Shown here: positions 9,467-17,354 of the stretch, one piece after another | Numbering within the stretch: the first letter of the stretch is position 1 | Layout of the letters: each line of letters starts with the position of its first letter | DNA from: Desulfobacteraceae bacterium Eth-SRB1 | Lineage (GTDB): Bacteria > Desulfobacterota > Desulfobacteria > Desulfobacterales > ETH-SRB1 | Length of the DNA: 64,000 bases | Assembly: GCA_004193555.1 (NCBI GenBank) | Contig: RPGP01000040.1 | Span: forward strand, 749,127-813,126 | Reading direction: 5' to 3' | Notes under the pieces: generated by a model | What the model saw: the letters and a program-made list of their open reading frames with translations, nothing else | Told to the model about the DNA's origin: nothing | The model's database searches: none | Made by a program: the position numbers and the translations under genes

Positions 9467-10645
9467 ATGATCGGTATATCAAAATTATATTGCGGGACTG
9501 TAGAGCCCTCCGATGCACTTCGCTATGGGCGCAAGTCGTCAAAACTGCCTTCACACCTGCTTCAATTTTCCAGCGACAAACGGCCGGTTGTTGTATGGAA
9601 CATCACAAGAAAATGTAATCTAAAGTGTGTCCATTGTTATGCGCATGCCAAGAATATTTCTTTTGAAAATGAACTTTCCACCAAAGAGGGCAAGAAGCTG
9701 TTAGATGATCTTGCGCAATTCGGCGTGCCTGTAATCCTGTTTTCCGGCGGAGAACCTACGATCAGGAAGGATCTTCCCGAGCTTGCGGCACATGCTGTCG
9801 AAAAAGGGATGCGAGCCGTCATATCTACAAACGGCACCCTTATATCACAAAAAATGGCCCGGATACTTAAAGAAATCGGGCTCTCATATGTGGGCATAAG
9901 CATTGATGGAATGGAAGAAATAAACGATCGTTTCAGGGGCGTTAATGGGGCATATAAATCGGCTTTAGAAGGAATTGAAAACTGTAAGGAAGCGGGAATA
10001 AAAGTTGGGCTTCGTTTTACGATAAATAAACTCAATGCCGCTGAAATGCCGGCCATATTCAAGCTCCTTGAAGAAATGGATATTCCAAGGGCATGCTTTT
10101 ATCACCTTGTTTATGCGGGACGCGGTTCACAACTGGTAAATGATGATTTGTCTCACGAGGAAACAAGGTATTATGTCGATATGATCATGGATCTTACAAA
10201 AAAGCTCCATGATAAAGGAAAACCCAAAGAAATATTAACTGTTGATAATCATGCTGATGGTCCGTACCTTTATTTAAGGCTTTTAAAGGAAGATCCGGCG
10301 CGCGCCAAAGACGTTCTTGAACTTCTAAAAATGAACGAAGGAAACAGTTCAGGCAGAGGCATCGGGTGCATAAGCTGGGATGGCGAAGTTTATGCTGATC
10401 AGTTCTGGCGTCATCACAGTTTTGGCAATATAAAGGACAGGCCATTTTCCGAAATCTGGACAGACACATCAGAACCGTTAATGAAAAAACTGAAAGAGAA
10501 AAAAAAGTATATTAATGGAAGATGCTCAACATGCCGCTGGCTTGACGTTTGCGCCGGCAACTTCAGGGTTCGGGCTGAAGCCGTAACCGGTGATGTCTGG
10601 GCGCCTGACCCGGCATGTTATCTTACAGATGAAGAGATCTCCTGA
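9467..10645 (+). CDS. ahbC: 12,18-didecarboxysiroheme deacetylase (radical SAM, AhbC)
   Basis: Radical SAM enzyme of 392 aa in the siroheme-dependent heme pathway. It removes two acetate side chains from 12,18-didecarboxysiroheme to give Fe-coproporphyrin III. The SAM-cluster cysteines are C50, C54 and C57 (CNLKCVHC). The N-terminal block MIGISKLYCGTVEPSDALRY is as I recall it for AhbC, and a cysteine-rich C-terminal region (CSTCRWLDVC and a last Cys near residue 384) fits an auxiliary cluster. The ATG follows AAGGATT. hemB and ahbD follow on the same strand. The AhbC/AhbD assignment rests on N-terminal recall plus gene order. Confidence 0.87.
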   Translation: MIGISKLYCGTVEPSDALRYGRKSSKLPSHLLQFSSDKRPVVVWNITRKCNLKCVHCYAHAKNISFENELSTKEGKKLLDDLAQFGVPVILFSGGEPTIRKDLPELAAHAVEKGMRAVISTNGTLISQKMARILKEIGLSYVGISIDGMEEINDRFRGVNGAYKSALEGIENCKEAGIKVGLRFTINKLNAAEMPAIFKLLEEMDIPRACFYHLVYAGRGSQLVNDDLSHEETRYYVDMIMDLTKKLHDKGKPKEILTVDNHADGPYLYLRLLKEDPARAKDVLELLKMNEGNSSGRGIGCISWDGEVYADQFWRHHSFGNIKDRPFSEIWTDTSEPLMKKLKEKKKYINGRCSTCRWLDVCAGNFRVRAEAVTGDVWAPDPACYLTDEEIS

Positions 10646-10654
10646 ATAAAAAGG

Positions 10655-10803
10655 TAACCGTTTACGGTTTACAGTTATCGGTTCACGGTTGAAAAAAACA
10701 GAAGGTAGAGGAGAATTATGGAGTCCTCATCCAAAATGCTTTAATTGTTGCATAGTTCATTGAAAAAACTGTGAACTGTGAACCGACAACCGTGAACTGT
10801 TAC
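10655..10803. repeat. inverted repeats of a GTTTACGGTTTACAGTT family
   Basis: The ahbC-hemB gap holds ACCGTTTACGGTTTACAG then GGTTCACGGTTG, and further on inverted versions (GTGAACTGTGAACCG, CAACCGTGAACTGTTAC). A related piece is at 11849-11875 before ahbD. These look like dispersed palindromic repeats rather than an operator. Confidence 0.55.
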
Positions 10804-10820
10804 ATAAAAAGGAACAAGTT

Positions 10821-11798
10821 ATGTTATTTCCAGATTACAGGCCGAGGCGTCTGCGTCAGAATGAGGCTTTTCGCCGTATGATACGTGAAACGGAAATTTC
10901 CGTGAACGACCTGATTCTGCCGCTTTTTGCAATTAACGGCAAAGGGGTTAAAAACCCTATACCATCCATGCCGGGGCAGTATCAGTTATCAACAGACAAT
11001 CTAATTAAAACAGCCCAAAAGGCTTTTGATCTTGGCATTCCGGCTATTATGCTTTTCGGGATACCGGATAAAAAGGATCCTCTTGGAACAAGCGCTTATG
11101 CAAAAAACGGCATCGCACAAAAAGCAACAAGCGCTCTGAAAAATAAAATTCCTGATCTTATTGTTATAACCGATGTATGCTTGTGCCAGTATACGGATCA
11201 CGGTCACTGCGGCATTGTAAAAAACAATATAATAGATAATGATGAGTCGCTTGATCTTCTGGCCCTCACAGCCCTTTCCCACGCAAAAGCAGGCGCTGAC
11301 ATGGTAGCCCCTTCCGACATGATGGACGGCCGTGTTGCTGAAATCCGCAATATTCTGGATGAAAACAGTTTTAGCAATATTCCAATAATGTCATATTCAG
11401 CGAAGTATTGCTCGGCCTACTATGGGCCGTTTCGTGAGGCAGCAGACTCAGCCCCGAAATTCGGGGATCGCAGAACATATCAGATGGACCCTGCAAACGC
11501 TATTGAAGCAATCAGGGAAGTTACAATGGATATTGAAGAAGGAGCGGATATAATAATGATAAAACCGGCTCTGCCCTATCTCGATATTATCTGCCGTATC
11601 CGTGATGAAATTGATCTTCCTGTTGCCGCATATAATGTCAGCGGCGAATATGCGATGATCAAGGCTGCCGATAAAATGGGATGGATAGACGGCAAAAGGG
11701 TCATGATGGAAACCCTCACCTCTATAAAACGGGCCGGTGCCGACATGATACTGACATATTTTGCAATCGAAGCTGCAAAAGAGCTGAATGGACATTAG
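10821..11798 (+). CDS. hemB: Porphobilinogen synthase (delta-aminolevulinic acid dehydratase)
   Basis: Condenses two 5-aminolevulinate molecules to porphobilinogen, the first pyrrole of tetrapyrrole synthesis; 325 aa, the normal length. The Schiff-base lysine regions are visible as MSYSAKY and IMIKPALPYLD, and metal-site residues as DVCLCQYTDHGHCG. AAGGAAC precedes the ATG. It sits between ahbC and ahbD, so an early tetrapyrrole step is located with the end of the Ahb pathway, an arrangement I know from sulfate reducers. Confidence 0.96.
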   Translation: MLFPDYRPRRLRQNEAFRRMIRETEISVNDLILPLFAINGKGVKNPIPSMPGQYQLSTDNLIKTAQKAFDLGIPAIMLFGIPDKKDPLGTSAYAKNGIAQKATSALKNKIPDLIVITDVCLCQYTDHGHCGIVKNNIIDNDESLDLLALTALSHAKAGADMVAPSDMMDGRVAEIRNILDENSFSNIPIMSYSAKYCSAYYGPFREAADSAPKFGDRRTYQMDPANAIEAIREVTMDIEEGADIIMIKPALPYLDIICRIRDEIDLPVAAYNVSGEYAMIKAADKMGWIDGKRVMMETLTSIKRAGADMILTYFAIEAAKELNGH

Positions 11799-11886
11799 TC
11801 TTTGGTTAAATGAATAAATATAAAATCACCTTATAAATAAAAAATAACGTAACAGTTTACGGTTTACAGTTATAACATAACTTATT

Positions 11887-13011
11887 ATGACAAAAAAAAT
11901 AAATCATACATCGACCCCAAAGCCTCATCCACATGGTGAACATAAAGAAGCATCTTTGCGCCTTGTTGCATGGGAAACCACACGTAACTGCAATCTTTCC
12001 TGCAAGCACTGCCGCGCTTCTGCAACTAAAGGCCCTTATACCGGAGAACTTGACACTCAGGCTTCTATCCATCTTCTGGATCAGATAGCAAAGCTTGGGA
12101 AACCGATAGTTATTCTTACCGGTGGAGAACCACTCATGCGACCCGACATCTTTGACATTGCAGCTTACGGCACGGATAAGGGGCTCAGGATGGTTATGGC
12201 TCCCAATGGAACTCTGATGACAAAAGCTTATGCCAGACAGATGGCAGATTCAGGAATCAAAAGGATAAGCATCAGCATTGACGGAGCGACAAAAGAAAGT
12301 CACGACAGCTTCAGGGGAGTTGACGGAGCTTTCGAAGGTGCGCTTCGCGGCATCCGCCTGGCAAAGGAGGCTGGAATTGAATTCCAGATTAACACCACCA
12401 TCACAAAAACAAACCTTGACCAGATCCCTTTAATACAGGAATTAGCCCTAAAGTTTGGCGCGGTTGCCCACCACATTTTTCTTCTCGTCCCAACCGGCCG
12501 CGGTAAATATATTGTAGACCAGGAAATATCATCAGAAGAATATGAACGCACTTTAAACTGGTTCTATGACCAGAGAGAAAAAACCACTTTGCAGTTAAAA
12601 GCTACATGCGCTCCCCACTACTACCGCATACTCAGACAGAGGGCAAAAAAAGAAGGCAAGCAGGTTACATTCAAAACACACGGTCTGGATGCCGTTACAA
12701 GGGGATGCCTTGGAGGCACAGGCTTTTGTTTTATTTCACATACAGGTATTGTACAGCCCTGCGGGTTTCTCCAGATAAATTGCGGTGATGTCACAAAGAC
12801 ACCCTTTGCCGACATCTGGAATAATTCAGAAACCTTTTTAGCCTTACGGGATTTTAACAGATTAAAAGGAAAATGCGGGAAGTGTGAATTCAAAAAAGTA
12901 TGTGGTGGCTGCAGGGCAAGAGCTTATGAAGCAACCGGAGACTATCTGGCTGAAGAGCCTCTTTGCAGTTATCAGCCCGGCTCTAAACCGTCCGCCCAAA
13001 AACCAGTTTAA
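11887..13011 (+). CDS. ahbD: Heme b synthase (radical SAM, AhbD)
   Basis: Radical SAM enzyme of 374 aa that decarboxylates the two propionates of Fe-coproporphyrin III to vinyls, giving heme b. The SAM cluster cysteines are C35, C39 and C42 (CNLSCKHC). LRLVAWETTR precedes them, as in AhbD. The C-terminal SPASM-like region (CGKCEFKKVCGGCRARA ... C) would bind an auxiliary 4Fe-4S cluster. No clear ribosome-binding site precedes the ATG. It is last of the ahbC-hemB-ahbD group, and an inverted repeat bounding a foreign islet begins 110 nt downstream. Confidence 0.87.
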   Translation: MTKKINHTSTPKPHPHGEHKEASLRLVAWETTRNCNLSCKHCRASATKGPYTGELDTQASIHLLDQIAKLGKPIVILTGGEPLMRPDIFDIAAYGTDKGLRMVMAPNGTLMTKAYARQMADSGIKRISISIDGATKESHDSFRGVDGAFEGALRGIRLAKEAGIEFQINTTITKTNLDQIPLIQELALKFGAVAHHIFLLVPTGRGKYIVDQEISSEEYERTLNWFYDQREKTTLQLKATCAPHYYRILRQRAKKEGKQVTFKTHGLDAVTRGCLGGTGFCFISHTGIVQPCGFLQINCGDVTKTPFADIWNNSETFLALRDFNRLKGKCGKCEFKKVCGGCRARAYEATGDYLAEEPLCSYQPGSKPSAQKPV

Positions 13012-13122
13012 AAAAAGAGCACCGTATTAGGCGTTTTCCAAAAGCCGGCGCATTACGTATGATGAAGCGTACTCGGCGCATCTATTCTGGCTTGATGCGG
13101 CATGACTTCATTCCCACAAACA

Positions 13123-13163
13123 AATGAAAAGAGAAACGCCTAAATTCAACCCCGTCCCCCTTT
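13123..13163. repeat. left arm of a 40-bp inverted repeat bounding the archaeal-like islet
   Basis: AATGAAAAGAGAAACGCC followed by TAAATTCAACCCCGTCCCCC. The reverse complement is found at 15162-15201 with one mismatch and one inserted base. The enclosed segment is about 2.0 kb. Confidence 0.85.
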
Positions 13164-13190
13164 AAAATACAAATAAAATTAAATCTCTTT

Positions 13191-13475
13191 TCATATAATC
13201 CTTATTTCCTCATTTAAAATTTGTTTTTTTAATCTGGGATGAATTGTTTTATAGCTGACAAAATCTACTTTGTTTTTTAATTCATCTTCTATTTCCAATT
13301 TAATACCTGCAAAATCCAACAGGCTCATATTTTCTGTGGGCTTAATTAATATATCAATGTCGCTGTTTTCGTTTTGTTCGCCCCTTGCATAACTTCCAAA
13401 TATTCCCGCTTTAGTTACTTTATTTTTCTTCAAAATTCGGACAATTTGCTTTTTCATTTCTTCAAAATTTCTCAT
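13191..13475 (-). CDS. Minimal nucleotidyltransferase (MntA/MNT-type), archaeal-looking
   Basis: Protein of 94 aa with the polymerase-beta-type motif GIFGSYARGEQNENSDIDI (G-S-x9-D-x-D). MNT proteins are often antitoxins of HEPN/MNT pairs that AMPylate a HEPN toxin. No HEPN gene is present on either side, so it is an orphan. An AT box about 25 nt before the ATG and no ribosome-binding site suggest a leaderless archaeal promoter. It lies inside the inverted-repeat islet with two other archaeal-looking genes. Confidence 0.75.
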   Translation of the reverse strand: MRNFEEMKKQIVRILKKNKVTKAGIFGSYARGEQNENSDIDILIKPTENMSLLDFAGIKLEIEDELKNKVDFVSYKTIHPRLKKQILNEEIRII

Positions 13476-13494
13476 AATTAAATTAGTGATTGAG

Positions 13495-13505
13495 AATTTA
13501 AATAA
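13495..13505 (-). promoter_or_regulatory. TATA-like box for the MNT gene
   Basis: TTATTTAAATT on the minus strand, 20-30 nt upstream of the ATG at 13475. There is no Shine-Dalgarno sequence between box and start. The position fits an archaeal TATA element with a leaderless transcript. Confidence 0.5.
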
Positions 13506-13641
13506 TTAACTGTTTGGCAAGACATTAAAAGATTCGGATTAGCAACTATTGAATGGAAAATTAAAATAATGAACAGGTTATAAGATTCAGGTCGTCCGGG
13601 CCTTAAAGCAAACGGGCAATGTCGGGACAGGTTCGGGAAGT

Positions 13642-13648
13642 TTTATAT
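13642..13648 (+). promoter_or_regulatory. TATA-like box for the 13671 gene
   Basis: TTTATATA type box 23-29 nt before the ATG at 13671, again without a ribosome-binding site. Confidence 0.5.
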
Positions 13649-13670
13649 ACCTTATCTTGTTTTATTAAAT

Positions 13671-14144
13671 ATGAAAAAAGAGGAGCAAGAGAAACATTTC
13701 GGCTGGAAATGGTTTGTAATTTTGGGAGTGTTGGCAATTTTAATTTTGGGAATTTGGGTCATGTTTTTTAGTTATGCAAAATGCGAAACATGGAGTTGTT
13801 TTAATAATCATCTGGAGAATTGTGACAGAGTAAAATTTGTCGGCGGGACGAGTATGATTTTTGAATATGTCGTTAAAGGAATTTCCGACGGGGAGTGCGA
13901 AGTTGATGTGCAGTTGTTACAGGGCGAGTTAAACAATAAAGAATTGGCGGAGCTGGAAATGCGGAAAATGACCTGCATGCTGCCGGAGGGTGTTGTGATG
14001 ATTCCGGAAAGCGATATTGGAAACTGCCACGGGATGCTGAAAGAAGGGTTGCAGGATTTGGTAATTGAAAAGTTGCATAGTTATCTTGTTCAGAATCTGG
14101 GGCGGATTAATCTGGAAGTGCTGGGCGTGCCTGAGGCGGATTAA
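13671..14144 (+). CDS. Single-pass membrane protein, DPANN-archaea-like, unknown function
   Basis: Protein of 157 aa. After a charged N-terminus (residues 1-11) comes one strong transmembrane segment (about 12-34), then an outside or lumenal domain with six cysteines, several likely to pair. I do not recognise a named domain. The style (short charged start, one helix, acidic Cys-containing exterior) resembles small surface proteins of DPANN archaea. Codon use (frequent GGGxx and GAG, few AAA runs) differs from the neighbouring bacterial genes. A TATA-like box lies at -29 to -23. Function unknown. Confidence 0.6.
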   Translation: MKKEEQEKHFGWKWFVILGVLAILILGIWVMFFSYAKCETWSCFNNHLENCDRVKFVGGTSMIFEYVVKGISDGECEVDVQLLQGELNNKELAELEMRKMTCMLPEGVVMIPESDIGNCHGMLKEGLQDLVIEKLHSYLVQNLGRINLEVLGVPEAD

Positions 14145-14164
14145 AATTAGACATTGGGAGTAAC

Positions 14165-14170
14165 TTTAAA
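14165..14170 (+). promoter_or_regulatory. TATA-like box for the 14196 gene
   Basis: TTTAAA within CTTTAAAAG, 26-31 nt before the ATG at 14196. There is no ribosome-binding site. Confidence 0.4.
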
Positions 14171-14195
14171 AGTTTCATGTTCTTATTAATTACAG

Positions 14196-15230
14196 ATGAA
14201 AAATAAAAAAGCAGGCAGAGAGGTGTCTTCGCGTTTTTCCCGCGGGGTCGGGAAGAGAGGGTGGATGCTGATTATGGAGGCGACGATTGCGATGATAATT
14301 ATAAGCGGGGCATTGATTGCGGTTTATTCGCAACAGACAGACAGGGGAGTTGATCCGGTTGAATATTATGACAGTTTACAGGGGCAGATTTTGGCGGATG
14401 TTTCGGGAAGAAGTGATTTACGGCTGAATGTTTTAAATGTTGAAGAAGAGGATTTCGGGGACGGGAATTTTACTGCACTGAATGATTTTATCGGGGGGAA
14501 AATTCCGGAGGGGTTTGGCTATTCAATCAGGGTGTGCAGACTTGGCGACGATGCAGACCATTGCAATATGAGGGCACCGGTTTTTATTGCGACGATGGAC
14601 GAGGATATTTACGTTGAGGAAATTATAGTTTCTGCCGAAGTGGGCGAGGGGACAGACGCGATTTATAATCCGAAGAAGCTGAGACTATTTGTCTGGGAGG
14701 GGAAAAGTGTTGATATGGATTGCGAGAATAATTGTTCAGTTGAGGGGATGATTTTCAGCTGTTCAGAGGACAGGACGCAGGTTTTAGAGGGAGAGTGTGT
14801 AGGTTCTGATGATAGTTTTTGTTTAGAATGGGAAGAAGGTGATACTGAGGTAATTGAAACATGTGAGGATGGTTATGAGTGCGTTGACGGGTTGGGGATA
14901 TGCGGGGAGGTTTCTAATACTTTTAATCTGACTTGTGAGAAAGAGGAGCCTACTTATATGGGATGCGTGGATGATGATGATGATGCAACTGTGTGTGCTG
15001 GAGGTCGGAGACAAGAGACTGGGGGATGTGATCCTGGTTTGTTTGGTTATAATGGAGATTATACGACTTGTTGGTATATGGTGGAAGAGATTGTAGAGTG
15101 TTCCGAGAATCCTGAATGTCCGTCGTCGGAATGGACGATAAAAAAGAAAGAAAGGAAGACAAAAGGGGACGGGGTTGAATTTAGGCGTTTCTTTTTTCAT
15201 TGTTTGGGGAATCTATGGGACATTCCTTAG
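14196..15230 (+). CDS. Pilin-like / surface Cys-rich protein, DPANN-archaea-like, 3' end replaced
   Basis: Protein of 344 aa. A basic leader precedes a hydrophobic helix (LIMEATIAMIIISGALIAVY, about residues 25-44) in the style of archaeal type IV pilin-like proteins. An extracellular domain follows with many cysteines (C-x3-C, C-E, C-V-D-G patterns, about residues 170-300). The last 23 or so residues are translated from the right arm of the bounding inverted repeat (15162-15201), so the native C-terminus is lost and the stop comes from flanking DNA. No assigned function. Base use is unlike its bacterial neighbours. Confidence 0.6.
   Translation: MKNKKAGREVSSRFSRGVGKRGWMLIMEATIAMIIISGALIAVYSQQTDRGVDPVEYYDSLQGQILADVSGRSDLRLNVLNVEEEDFGDGNFTALNDFIGGKIPEGFGYSIRVCRLGDDADHCNMRAPVFIATMDEDIYVEEIIVSAEVGEGTDAIYNPKKLRLFVWEGKSVDMDCENNCSVEGMIFSCSEDRTQVLEGECVGSDDSFCLEWEEGDTEVIETCEDGYECVDGLGICGEVSNTFNLTCEKEEPTYMGCVDDDDDATVCAGGRRQETGGCDPGLFGYNGDYTTCWYMVEEIVECSENPECPSSEWTIKKKERKTKGDGVEFRRFFFHCLGNLWDIP
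15162..15201. repeat. right arm of the inverted repeat bounding the archaeal-like islet
   Basis: AAAGGGGACGGGGTTGAA followed by TTTAGGCGTTTCTTTTTTCATT, the reverse complement of 13123-13163. The GGGGACGGGGTTGAATTTAGG type of sequence is one I associate with RAYT-linked palindromes. No transposase gene lies inside the pair. Confidence 0.8.
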
Positions 15231-15459
15231 TTTATAAGTTCATATCGTCAAGAAATGAATATTGATTTTCTTTTGCAATTTTCTTCCTAATCTTTACACA
15301 AACTCCGAAAAAAACAGGTGGAGGGGAGATTTAGGGGGATTCAAGGAAAGATTGTTGGGTTACAATAGTTTTTCGGGCATATTGTTGACAGAATGGCATA
15401 TTCGGGGCATATTCTGCAGTTCCCGAAAGTTCCCTAATGATATTTGTGACGAAATCTTA

Positions 15460-15487
15460 TTGACAAAACGTGTTTTAATGGCATAAG
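15460..15487 (+). promoter_or_regulatory. sigma70-like promoter upstream of the DUF4143 ATPase
   Basis: TTGACA at 15460-15465, a 16-nt spacer and CATAAG at 15482-15487, about 70 nt before the start codon. Apart from this, 15231-15554 shows no gene. Confidence 0.4.
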
Positions 15488-15554
15488 TTTAGTCATAAAT
15501 AGGTCAGTTATGGCTAATTTTTAGTCTAAATATATTGAAAAGAGGGGTAAACGG

Positions 15555-16862
15555 ATGTTTGAGCAGGAAATTGAACGAAAAATCGGAGACTTCAGAGAGC
15601 TGGGCTTTCCGGAGTTTATCCCGCGCGAGAGCCGTCTTCAGATGGCTGACAATATGGTATCTACTGTTATTGGTGCGCGACGAGCCGGAAAGAGCTATCG
15701 TACGATTCAGGCAGCATCTGAGCTGATAAAGCGCAAAGCGATTAAATCTATCAATCATATATGCCTTTTGGACTTTGACAATCCTGTTCTTTCATCCATA
15801 AAGGCTGCCGATCTTAAAATCATCCAAAATACATTTTTAAAACTAAGCCCTGATGTTGAGCTCAAAACGCCTTTGCTTTTTGTTCTTGACGAAATACACA
15901 AAATTTCCGGATGGGAGGAATATGTGATTGATCTGTCACGAAATCCCAACTGGAAGGTGATAGTTACAGGATCATCTTCAAAACTGCTAAAATACGATAT
16001 TGCCACCGAGCTTCGCGGCAAAGCTGTTTCTTCGACCTTGTATCCATTGAGTTTCTCCGAGTTTCTTAGATTTAAGAATTTCAAGCATGATTATAAATCG
16101 ACAAAAGGACAGGCTGAGGCAAGGCGGATGTTTGACGAATTCATGAAATGGGGAGGCTATCCTGCTATTGTTAATACCGAAGAATATACAAAGGAAGTAC
16201 TGCTAAGAGAATACTTCGACACAATGATTCTTAAAGATATCATACAGCGATATAACGTAAGCAAACCAAAACAGTGCATTTATCTTTATAATTATTTGAT
16301 GTCTAATATCGGCAAAGCGCACACGCTCCAGAGCAGTTACCGCTATTTAAAGCAGGCAGGATTTAAAACAAGTCGGGATACTATCAGGGAATATATAAAT
16401 TGGGCCAAAGATTCCTGGCTGTTGTTTACCGTGCCGATTTTTTCAGACTCCCTTAAAGATCAGGAAAGAAACTATAAAAAAGTTTATGCAATTGACTGGG
16501 CGCTTGCAAATAAAAACAGCCTTATCTGGGATGGTTCTTATTCCAAGGCGCTTGAAAATATGGTTTTTATCCATCTGTATCAATGGTGGCCAAGGGTCCA
16601 TTACTATTTAACCCGCACTAAACGGCAGGAAGTAGATTTCATTGCGATAGACAGCAAAGGGCATCCCGCCATGGCAGTACAGGTTTGTATGGATATCAGC
16701 CATGAAGAAACCATAAAAAGAGAACTGGATGCAATTATTGCAACCGCGAAATATTTTAAAATCAAGGAAAATTTAATACTGACCTACAATCAGGAAAAAG
16801 ACTTTCAGGCAGAAGGCATTACAGTCAGGGCAAAGCCGGTATGGAAATGGCTGCTGGAGTAA
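15555..16862 (+). CDS. AAA_14 ATPase with DUF4143 domain
   Basis: Predicted ATPase of 435 aa: an N-terminal AAA_14 module with Walker A-type GARRAGKSY (about residues 39-47), a Walker B-like LLFVLDEIHK (about 107-116) and the GSSSKLL segment, then a C-terminal DUF4143 domain ending in a nuclease-like QEVDFIAID region. Such proteins are common, often single, and lack an agreed function; links to DNA and mobile elements are frequently suggested. A remnant of a second DUF4143 protein lies just downstream on the opposite strand. Confidence 0.85.
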   Translation: MFEQEIERKIGDFRELGFPEFIPRESRLQMADNMVSTVIGARRAGKSYRTIQAASELIKRKAIKSINHICLLDFDNPVLSSIKAADLKIIQNTFLKLSPDVELKTPLLFVLDEIHKISGWEEYVIDLSRNPNWKVIVTGSSSKLLKYDIATELRGKAVSSTLYPLSFSEFLRFKNFKHDYKSTKGQAEARRMFDEFMKWGGYPAIVNTEEYTKEVLLREYFDTMILKDIIQRYNVSKPKQCIYLYNYLMSNIGKAHTLQSSYRYLKQAGFKTSRDTIREYINWAKDSWLLFTVPIFSDSLKDQERNYKKVYAIDWALANKNSLIWDGSYSKALENMVFIHLYQWWPRVHYYLTRTKRQEVDFIAIDSKGHPAMAVQVCMDISHEETIKRELDAIIATAKYFKIKENLILTYNQEKDFQAEGITVRAKPVWKWLLE

Positions 16863-16882
16863 ATGATCATACACGCAAATGG

Positions 16883-17107
16883 TTATGCAAAAAATCTTGA
16901 AGCGGACATATGGTAAAGGCAGTCCTCTCTTTTTTCGGCAATATTCTCCTGTCTGACAACCTGAACAAAAGAAATGCCTCCCAATGTATTCCTGTTTTTG
17001 CGATGATGATAATCTATGACTGAACGGAAAAGTTTAGCTTCAACCATTAACCATGGCTTTTTGTTTCGCAGTATCAGGAAAAAAAACAAGGCTTTTTTTG
17101 ATAACAC
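16883..17107 (-). pseudogene. C-terminal remnant of a DUF4143-type ATPase
   Basis: The minus strand reads KPWLMVEAKL ... FVQVVRQEN ... MSASRFF, which matches the usual end of DUF4143 proteins (a nuclease-like EVKL strand followed by FQVV). No ATPase portion remains upstream, and the first 15 or so residues of the open frame are probably not native. It is a decayed second copy, convergent with the intact gene at 15555. Confidence 0.55.
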
Positions 17108-17206
17108 TTTAAATTTGCCATGGCAAATTTAAGTACATATAAAATATTGTCTGCCCTTGTCTTGGTAAATTCAATATTGCTTGGCAGCCCTGATTTCATA
17201 GCATTT

Positions 17207-17336
17207 ATTATTAATCACCACGAAACACGAAGAATTCTTTTCATTATCTTCGATTACTTCGTGCTCTTCATGGTAAAAACAGTGCTGTGTACTCCTCCGA
17301 GTTTTCTCGTTCCCATGCTCCAGCGTGGGAATGCAT
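17207..17336. repeat. dispersed palindromes: CCACGAA-type repeat and REP
   Basis: 17207-17280 (AATCACCACGAA ... CTTCGTGCTCTTCATGGT) is an inverted copy of the repeat at 31588-31655. 17307-17336 is a REP-like palindrome (CTCGTTCCCATGCTCC / AGCGTGGGAATGCAT). Both lie in the gap downstream of recC. Confidence 0.7.
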
Positions 17337-17354
17337 AAAATCTTGTATATCCTG

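Noticed and set aside
13191-13475. HEPN/MNT toxin-antitoxin pair
   Set aside because: Only the MNT half is present; no HEPN-type open frame on either side of it.
15240-15486. 74-codon open frame at 15262-15486 on the plus strand
   Set aside because: No ribosome-binding site, no recognisable domain and it overlaps the promoter of the ATPase gene.
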